The notes below the pieces were generated by a model. It was not told the origin of the DNA and made no database searches. It saw nothing but the letters and a program-made list of their open reading frames with translations. This document shows positions 7,418-11,624 of a stretch of 11,624 nucleotides of DNA, in pieces. The stretch comes from Desulfobacteraceae bacterium (GTDB taxonomy: Bacteria; Desulfobacterota; Desulfobacteria; Desulfobacterales; BuS5): positions 1 through 11,624 of the forward strand of contig JAUVKE010000050.1 of NCBI GenBank assembly GCA_030592105.1, written 5' to 3'. The position numbers and the translations under genes are program-made. How positions within the stretch are numbered: the stretch's first letter is position 1; every line of letters starts with the position of its first letter.

Positions 7418-9148
7418 ATGCAAAAGCTTTTAAATATTGCTTTAATTGAAAATGATTTAAGGCTGGACAGCCAAATACCTTGCGGTGAGCTGAAATGGCT
7501 TGGGGATAGCTGCCAAAACAGAGAAGATTTCTGGTGGTCTCTTAAAAGAACCTTTAATTTACTATCTCCCATGCAGGGGACAACTTCTCTTTTTAACAGG
7601 TATAATTTTTATCATGATATAATATTACGGCACCAGAATAATGCTTTCCCTGCCATGCGCTGGTATGATTCAGTCTCCGGTTTTATGGAAATTTCATACA
7701 ATGAACTGGGTAATCTTGCTGCTTCAAAAGCAGATGCATGGATGTTGCACCGTGTTAAAGCCGGTGACACCGTATGCATTATCCGATCAATGGGGATAGA
7801 ACTTGCTGTTGATCTTCTGGCTGCTTTAAAAATTGGATGCACTGTTTCATTTCTTTTACCACAAGGGAAAAGTTTTTTAAAAAAAAGGCTTGATGAACTT
7901 AATCCTGAACATATTGTTATTGATAAAAAACATCTTTTTCTGGTCTCTGCCTGGAGCGAAATTCTACTTCCTGAAAACTTGATCAAAGAAACAGTTGGTT
8001 TTGACCAGAATAGCTTTTTTGCTTATCCATCAGAACAGACTATTTTCAGGTGTTTTAATCCTTGCTGGTCTGTAACAGGGCAGGAACTGGTAGATATAAC
8101 AAGTGATACTGCTTATCTATGCGCTATGCGTGATGGAATTATTGCACTGGGGCTTGGCCCTGGACAGGTTTACAGCGCACCAGGGTTTCATGTAGCAGCA
8201 ACAATACCTGGCCTGCTTTTGGCAGGATTCCTTTGCGGAGCTACTTATCTTCATTTATTACCTGAACAGATAGCTGAAAAGCCCGAAATTGTTAATCAGC
8301 AATCGATCAAGACATTTGGAGTAAGTAAAAGAGTACGGGATATACTTCTTGATAGCCAGATAGATATGGAAACTTCGTGGGAATGCTGGTTTCGAGATCC
8401 TGCGGAATCGGCTGATCTGGAACAGTGGCAGATGTTTATTCGCAAGCTTAAGCTTGAAAAATCCTATGCCTTTAACTTGAGATGGGATTCTGCTGCAGGC
8501 GGTTGTTCGTTGTTTTCAATACGGCGCAAAGGTATGGTTCATTCCAATGTACTCCCTTTGCCGGGAAGTTTATGGACACTTGGGGACCCTGGCGGCGGAG
8601 ATTTTGAGTCTCCCATGGATGTTGGCATTTATCATCTTGCTCCAGCAGGTATAGATGAAGATGGGAAAAAAGCAACTTCCTGCGTTATCGCAAAAAAAGG
8701 CAGGGAATGGATTTTTGCGGGAATGAATATGCATAACAGGGAGGGAAGAGGCTTTCCCGTGGATGAAATTTTAGAAGCATTGAAAATTTTAGGAATACGC
8801 CATTCTTTTTTTTGCTCTTTTGCTCATGTTCCGCTTATTGATACTACAGCAGGCAGTTTAATTGTACTGCTTGTTTTTACAGAGCAAGATTCTGGTTCAA
8901 AAAAAAATATATTATCCGATAAAATACGGGCAGTCATTGCAGAAGAGATGGGAGACGATTTCCAGCCCGACAAAATAAAGTTTTTCCCTTTTTATCCCAG
9001 GTTTATCTTAAGTACTGAAGTGGATCATGCGTGGTGTAACAGTCAATATCTAACAGGAGCTCTTTTTCGCAGGGCACCCAGAGAAATATTTGGTTTAATC
9101 AGCCAGTTAAAAGGATGCATACTAAAGGCCGGAGCAGGTATACATTGA
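7418..9148 (+). CDS. Divergent ANL-superfamily (acyl-adenylate synthetase-like) protein, probable pseudoenzyme
   Basis: This 576-residue protein has the layout of the adenylate-forming (ANL) superfamily. Seen: a family-like N-terminal half with EISYNELG near 91, VKAGDTV at 113-119, AALKIG at 135-140 and APGFH at 254-258, followed by a Gly-rich hydrophobic helix; a late REGRGFPVDEI at 441-451, which resembles the hinge of fatty acyl-AMP ligases; and a small C-terminal domain. Missing: the Ser/Thr/Gly-rich ATP-binding loop (the expected place reads FNPCWSVTGQ, 213-222), the YGxTE motif, and the catalytic Lys motif near the end (about 524-538). ATP-driven adenylation is therefore doubtful, although a substrate-binding role remains possible. 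It lies 90 bases after tssJ and before tssB. ATG 7418 is preferred, TTG 7412 is the alternative, and neither has a clear SD. I know of no standard T6SS component of this family. Confidence 0.65.
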   Translation: MQKLLNIALIENDLRLDSQIPCGELKWLGDSCQNREDFWWSLKRTFNLLSPMQGTTSLFNRYNFYHDIILRHQNNAFPAMRWYDSVSGFMEISYNELGNLAASKADAWMLHRVKAGDTVCIIRSMGIELAVDLLAALKIGCTVSFLLPQGKSFLKKRLDELNPEHIVIDKKHLFLVSAWSEILLPENLIKETVGFDQNSFFAYPSEQTIFRCFNPCWSVTGQELVDITSDTAYLCAMRDGIIALGLGPGQVYSAPGFHVAATIPGLLLAGFLCGATYLHLLPEQIAEKPEIVNQQSIKTFGVSKRVRDILLDSQIDMETSWECWFRDPAESADLEQWQMFIRKLKLEKSYAFNLRWDSAAGGCSLFSIRRKGMVHSNVLPLPGSLWTLGDPGGGDFESPMDVGIYHLAPAGIDEDGKKATSCVIAKKGREWIFAGMNMHNREGRGFPVDEILEALKILGIRHSFFCSFAHVPLIDTTAGSLIVLLVFTEQDSGSKKNILSDKIRAVIAEEMGDDFQPDKIKFFPFYPRFILSTEVDHAWCNSQYLTGALFRRAPREIFGLISQLKGCILKAGAGIH

Positions 9149-9188
9149 ATATTCCGCCTTCTCCTCATTCCTTAAGTGTTAAAAAAAA

Positions 9189-9194
9189 TATTAT
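9189..9194 (+). promoter_or_regulatory. Possible -10 element of an internal promoter for tssB
   Basis: TATTAT at 9189-9194 lies in an A-rich stretch. Transcription from it would begin near 9201, at the foot of the large inverted repeat. No convincing -35 box is seen, so this is only a possibility. It is supported mainly by the 156-base spacer, the longest gap in the cluster after the leader. Confidence 0.15.
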
Positions 9195-9203
9195 CAATCT
9201 GTT

Positions 9204-9265
9204 CGGAGAACACCCCTGCCATGGCCAATCTCTTCGAACTCCAGCGTTGCAGGGCACGTTCTCCG
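9204..9265 (+). repeat. Large bipartite inverted repeat upstream of tssB
   Basis: CGGAGAAC (9204-9211) pairs with GTTCTCCG (9258-9265). After a small AC/CAC internal loop, CCCTGC (9214-9219) pairs with GCAGGG (9249-9254). That makes 14 base pairs, most of them G-C, around a 29-base loop that itself contains TTCGAA. It is G+C-rich compared with its flanks. No T tract follows at once, so it is a poor fit to a Rho-independent terminator. A structured 5' leader, a processing or stability element, or a protein-binding dyad controlling the sheath genes are the likelier roles. Confidence 0.6.
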
Positions 9266-9290
9266 TCTGGTACTATTTGTAATTTTTTAT

Positions 9291-9298
9291 AAAGGAGG
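9291..9298 (+). promoter_or_regulatory. Near-consensus ribosome binding site of tssB
   Basis: AAAGGAGG lies six bases before the ATG at 9305. It is the best SD in the window, consistent with the high demand for sheath subunits. Confidence 0.85.
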
Positions 9299-9304
9299 TA
9301 ATAT

Positions 9305-9829
9305 ATGGCAATTCAAGATGAAATTCCAAAATCTCGCCTTACTCTTAGATATAAAACTGAGGTTAATGGCGAACCTGAAGATGTAACTCTTCCATTACGT
9401 TTGCTGGTTGAGGGCGACTTTTCCCTGGGAAGTTCAAAAGACAGGAAACTGGATCTGGAAGAGAGGCGGCTGCGTACACTTGACGGTACAAATACAGATG
9501 CTGTAATGAATGATATGGGAATGTCCATAAAATTTGCAGTACCAAATAATATTGATCCTGAAACATCAGAAGATGTGGATGTTGAAATTCCGATTAATGA
9601 TGGTATGCGTTCTTTTTCTCCTGATCATGTAGCAAAACATGTCCCCAAGCTCAAAGGACTGCTGCAGATGAAAAATCTTTTGGAAGAAGTAGTCTCCAAC
9701 GTAGATAACAGGAAAGATTTTCGTAAATTGCTCAATGAATTAATGGGTAATGAAGAAGCTCTTGGGAAAATGATGGAACAGCTTAAAGATTATGAAAGCC
9801 TCAAGCTTCCTTCAATTGGACAGGAATAA
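9305..9829 (+). CDS. tssB: T6SS contractile sheath small subunit TssB (VipA)
   Basis: TssB pairs with TssC in the cytoplasm to form the sheath that contracts around the Hcp tube. The 174-residue length is typical. The protein opens with the family pattern IPKSRLTLRYKTEV, followed by LPLRLLVEGDF near residue 30 and EERRLRTLDG near 55. A middle beta segment contains IKFAVPN, and the Lys/Glu-rich helical C-terminal half runs into conserved-looking LLEEVVSNVDNRKDFRKLL, ending in a loose tail. The SD is strong and the start unambiguous. It is separated from tssC by 86 bases that contain a hairpin, so the two are probably co-transcribed. No unusual residues are seen. Confidence 0.96.
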   Translation: MAIQDEIPKSRLTLRYKTEVNGEPEDVTLPLRLLVEGDFSLGSSKDRKLDLEERRLRTLDGTNTDAVMNDMGMSIKFAVPNNIDPETSEDVDVEIPINDGMRSFSPDHVAKHVPKLKGLLQMKNLLEEVVSNVDNRKDFRKLLNELMGNEEALGKMMEQLKDYESLKLPSIGQE

Positions 9830-9861
9830 ACTGGTTATTGGTTATTGAGGGGAAAATAATA

Positions 9862-9894
9862 GTATGAATAAAAAACAGGATTTTTTGTTCATAC
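9862..9894 (+). repeat. 14-bp intercistronic hairpin between tssB and tssC
   Basis: The left arm 9862-9875 and right arm 9881-9894 pair over 14 positions, with a single T-G pair, around the loop CAGGA. The A6/T6 block sits next to the loop. The structure ends 10 bases before the tssC SD. Just upstream, TGGTTAT is repeated in tandem at 9832-9845. The hairpin may protect the tssB message end or tune tssC translation. Confidence 0.6.
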
Positions 9895-9899
9895 ACTAA
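9864..9899 (+). other. Possible 11-codon mini-ORF inside the tssB-tssC hairpin
   Basis: ATG at 9864 opens an 11-codon frame (MNKKQDFLFIH) that stops at TAA 9897-9899, 16 bases before the tssC ATG. GAGGGG at 9847-9852 could act as its SD. The frame spans almost the whole hairpin, so translating it would open the stem. It could be a coupling leader; it could equally be chance. Confidence 0.15.
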
Positions 9900-9904
9900 A
9901 AGCA

Positions 9905-9910
9905 GGGAGG
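9905..9910 (+). promoter_or_regulatory. Ribosome binding site of tssC
   Basis: GGGAGG lies five bases before the ATG at 9916 and fixes the tssC start. It lies just outside the upstream hairpin. Confidence 0.75.
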
Positions 9911-9915
9911 TACAT

Positions 9916-11424
9916 ATGGCCGAGGAAACCAAGCAAGCTGAAAAAACAGAAGAAAAAAAGCAGGAACTTGATCTTAATCTTTTTCTTTCAAGTATGCGGC
10001 TAAGCACAGATGAAAGAGAAGCTGTGCCAATGATTCAGGATAATCTGCAAGTAGTAAAAGAAGATGTCAGTGATGAGGAACGTTTTATTTCCGGAATGGC
10101 TGCTCTTTTATTAAATGTTGACAAGTCAGCAGGCCGCCTGGACAAAGGTAGTATCCAGGAGCTGATTGCCCGCATTGATAAAACAGTCAATGATCAGATA
10201 AATGAGATAATACATCATGCAGATTTTAAAAAAGTGGAATCTAACTGGCGTTCTTTAAATGATCTTGTTTTGAATACCAATTTCAAGGCAGATATCATGA
10301 TAGACATCCTTGATGTTGATAAAGAGGAGCTTTATGATGATTTTGAAGCCAATGCTGTTGATATTACAGGGAGCGCACTTTTTAAAAAGGTTTATGTAAG
10401 CGAATATGACCAGTATGGCGGAAAGCCCTTTGGCAGTATTATCGGTCTGCATGAATTTGAGCATACTCCACATGATGAATTCTGGCTGAAAATTATGGGG
10501 AAAATAGCTGCTGCCAGTCATGCCCCTTTTGTAGGAGCTGTTTCCCCAAAATTTTTCGGGTGCAATTCCATCGAAGAACTGGCTGCTATCAAAGACCTTG
10601 AAGGGCTTATGAGCCATCCAAAATACGGATCGTGGGATAAATTGCGCGACTCAGAAGAAGCTGCTTATCTTGGGTTAACCCTTCCCAGATATATTGCCCG
10701 CCTTCCTTGTGATCCGGAAACAAATCCATGCAGGGATATCCCTTTTCAGGAAGAGGTGCATGGAGATAATGATAAAGATTATCTTTGGGGTAGCGCTTCA
10801 ATGCTGTTTGCACAAAATATGGTACGTTCTTTTGCCCAGTCAGGATGGTGTCAGTATCTGCGCGGCCCAAAGGGCGGCGGCCTGGTAAGCGGACTTCCTG
10901 TGCATACATTTAACTTACGCGGTGAAGAGGAGACGAAAAGTCCAATTGAGATGGCCATGCCGGATTATCGTGAACTTGAGTTTGCCAACTCTGGTTTTAT
11001 GCCACTGGTTTATAGAAAAGGAACTGCAGACGCATGTTTTTTCAGTTGCCAATCACTCAAAAAACCTAAAAAGTTTAAAGATCCTAAAGACTCTGAAAAT
11101 TCTCAGCTGGTTACCAATCTATCTTATACATTTTCTATTACACGTATTGCTCATTATATTAAATCGATCATGCGGGACAATATCGGAAGCAGCGCAAATG
11201 CTGAATATATTAAAAAGACTCTTAACAACTGGATTTTTCAATACGTTACCACTGTGGTTGATCCGGATGATCTTACCCTGCGTTATTATCCGTTTAAAGC
11301 TGCATCCGTAGATGTGGTTGAACGTGAGGGGATGATTGGCTGGTATGACTGTAAAATGGCAATTTTGCCCCATATACAGTTTGAAGGTATGGATACGGAA
11401 CTTATGCTGGATGCTAGACTTTAA
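9916..11424 (+). CDS. tssC: T6SS contractile sheath large subunit TssC (VipB)
   Basis: TssC is the large sheath subunit, and its 502 residues are the usual length. Seen: a charged, Lys/Glu-rich N-terminus, then DLNLFLSSMRL near 19-29, the position of the helix that ClpV recognises in well-studied systems; SNWRSLNDLV near 110; SEYDQYGGKPFG near 168; SPKFFG and a GLTLPRYIARLPC segment in the middle; LWGSASMLFA and the glycine-rich RGPKGGGLVSGLP near 325; then the C-terminal YTFSITRIAHYIK and GMIGWYDCKMAI patterns characteristic of the family. The protein looks complete. The ATG has a good SD. The next gene begins 23 bases after the stop, so the transcript continues. Confidence 0.97.
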   Translation: MAEETKQAEKTEEKKQELDLNLFLSSMRLSTDEREAVPMIQDNLQVVKEDVSDEERFISGMAALLLNVDKSAGRLDKGSIQELIARIDKTVNDQINEIIHHADFKKVESNWRSLNDLVLNTNFKADIMIDILDVDKEELYDDFEANAVDITGSALFKKVYVSEYDQYGGKPFGSIIGLHEFEHTPHDEFWLKIMGKIAAASHAPFVGAVSPKFFGCNSIEELAAIKDLEGLMSHPKYGSWDKLRDSEEAAYLGLTLPRYIARLPCDPETNPCRDIPFQEEVHGDNDKDYLWGSASMLFAQNMVRSFAQSGWCQYLRGPKGGGLVSGLPVHTFNLRGEEETKSPIEMAMPDYRELEFANSGFMPLVYRKGTADACFFSCQSLKKPKKFKDPKDSENSQLVTNLSYTFSITRIAHYIKSIMRDNIGSSANAEYIKKTLNNWIFQYVTTVVDPDDLTLRYYPFKAASVDVVEREGMIGWYDCKMAILPHIQFEGMDTELMLDARL

Positions 11425-11432
11425 CTTATTAT

Positions 11433-11438
11433 AAGGAG
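11433..11438 (+). promoter_or_regulatory. Ribosome binding site of the gene after tssC
   Basis: AAGGAG lies nine bases before the ATG at 11448. It supports that short frame as a real gene even though it is cut by the window edge. Confidence 0.7.
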
Positions 11439-11447
11439 ATACTTAAA

Positions 11448-11624
11448 ATGGCTGAATCAAGTTATAATTGCGATGTTGTGCAGGGATTTAATTTTCAGAA
11501 AGATCAACAGGTAGCAGTGGGACATCTTGTTGCATGCAAGATTGGTGATACACAATTTGATGCTGATCTTAATGTGAGCGATCCTGAGGATTCATCAAAT
11601 TTGATCAAGGTCTTTGGTATTATA
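11448..11624 (+). CDS. Unrecognised protein, 3'-truncated by the window edge
   Basis: 59 codons are visible, open to the right edge. The product begins MAESSYNCDVVQGFNFQ and continues with an alternating polar/hydrophobic pattern that suggests beta strands. It contains an acidic DPEDSS segment and no signal peptide or membrane segment, so the visible part should be cytoplasmic. It starts 23 bases after tssC, with a clear SD, and is almost certainly in the same transcript. Genes commonly found at this position are hcp or tssE, but this start does not look like either family to me. It could be an accessory or divergent T6SS component; I do not assign a function. Confidence 0.7.
   Translation, partial: MAESSYNCDVVQGFNFQKDQQVAVGHLVACKIGDTQFDADLNVSDPEDSSNLIKVFGII

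Noticed and set aside
9269..9282. Sigma54-like TGGTAC ... TTTGTAA upstream of tssB
   Set aside because: The GG is present but the required GC at the -12 position is missing at the correct spacing.
10255..10617. 120-codon open frame on the - strand within tssC
   Set aside because: Opposite conserved TssC sequence, without a start signal or domain pattern.
1..11624. CRISPR arrays, insertion sequences, attachment sites, rRNA genes
   Set aside because: No regularly spaced repeats, transposase or integrase genes, or RNA-gene signatures were seen on either strand.

Overview
The window carries part of a type VI secretion system (T6SS) gene cluster from a Gram-negative, AT-rich bacterium. Every recognisable gene is on the + strand. 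In order they are a ClpB/ClpV-family ATPase (TssH), the inner-membrane protein TssM (IcmF family), the outer-membrane lipoprotein TssJ, a divergent acyl-adenylate-synthetase-like protein, and the contractile sheath pair TssB and TssC. A further gene is cut off by the right edge. The envelope proteins require a double membrane. The divergence of TssM and TssH from the familiar gammaproteobacterial versions suggests a lineage such as Desulfobacterota, but that placement is a guess from general style.

Layout: 1-258 is a non-coding leader with a weak promoter candidate and small inverted repeats. 259-2892 is tssH, preceded by a clear Shine-Dalgarno (SD) sequence. 2893-3020 is a spacer with two small hairpins. 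3021-6737 tssM, 6794-7327 tssJ and 7418-9148 (the synthetase-like gene) follow with short gaps and look like one transcription unit. 9149-9304 is a spacer holding a large G+C-rich inverted repeat. 9305-9829 tssB and 9916-11424 tssC come next, with a 14-bp hairpin between them. 11448-11624 is the start of an unrecognised gene with a good SD.

How the parts fit, from established T6SS knowledge: TssM and TssJ, with TssL (not in this window), form the trans-envelope complex. TssB and TssC build the contractile sheath, and TssH disassembles the contracted sheath for reuse. Hcp, VgrG, the baseplate genes (tssE/F/G/K), tssA and tssL are not seen and would have to lie outside the window.

Most notable: (1) a protein with the overall layout of an adenylate-forming enzyme but without the recognisable ATP-binding and catalytic motifs lies between tssJ and tssB; (2) the cytoplasmic domain of TssM has lost most nucleotide-binding signatures and has one N-terminal membrane segment instead of the usual two; (3) TssH reads more like ClpB than like classical ClpV; (4) two strong inverted repeats flank tssB and may set the expression of the sheath genes.
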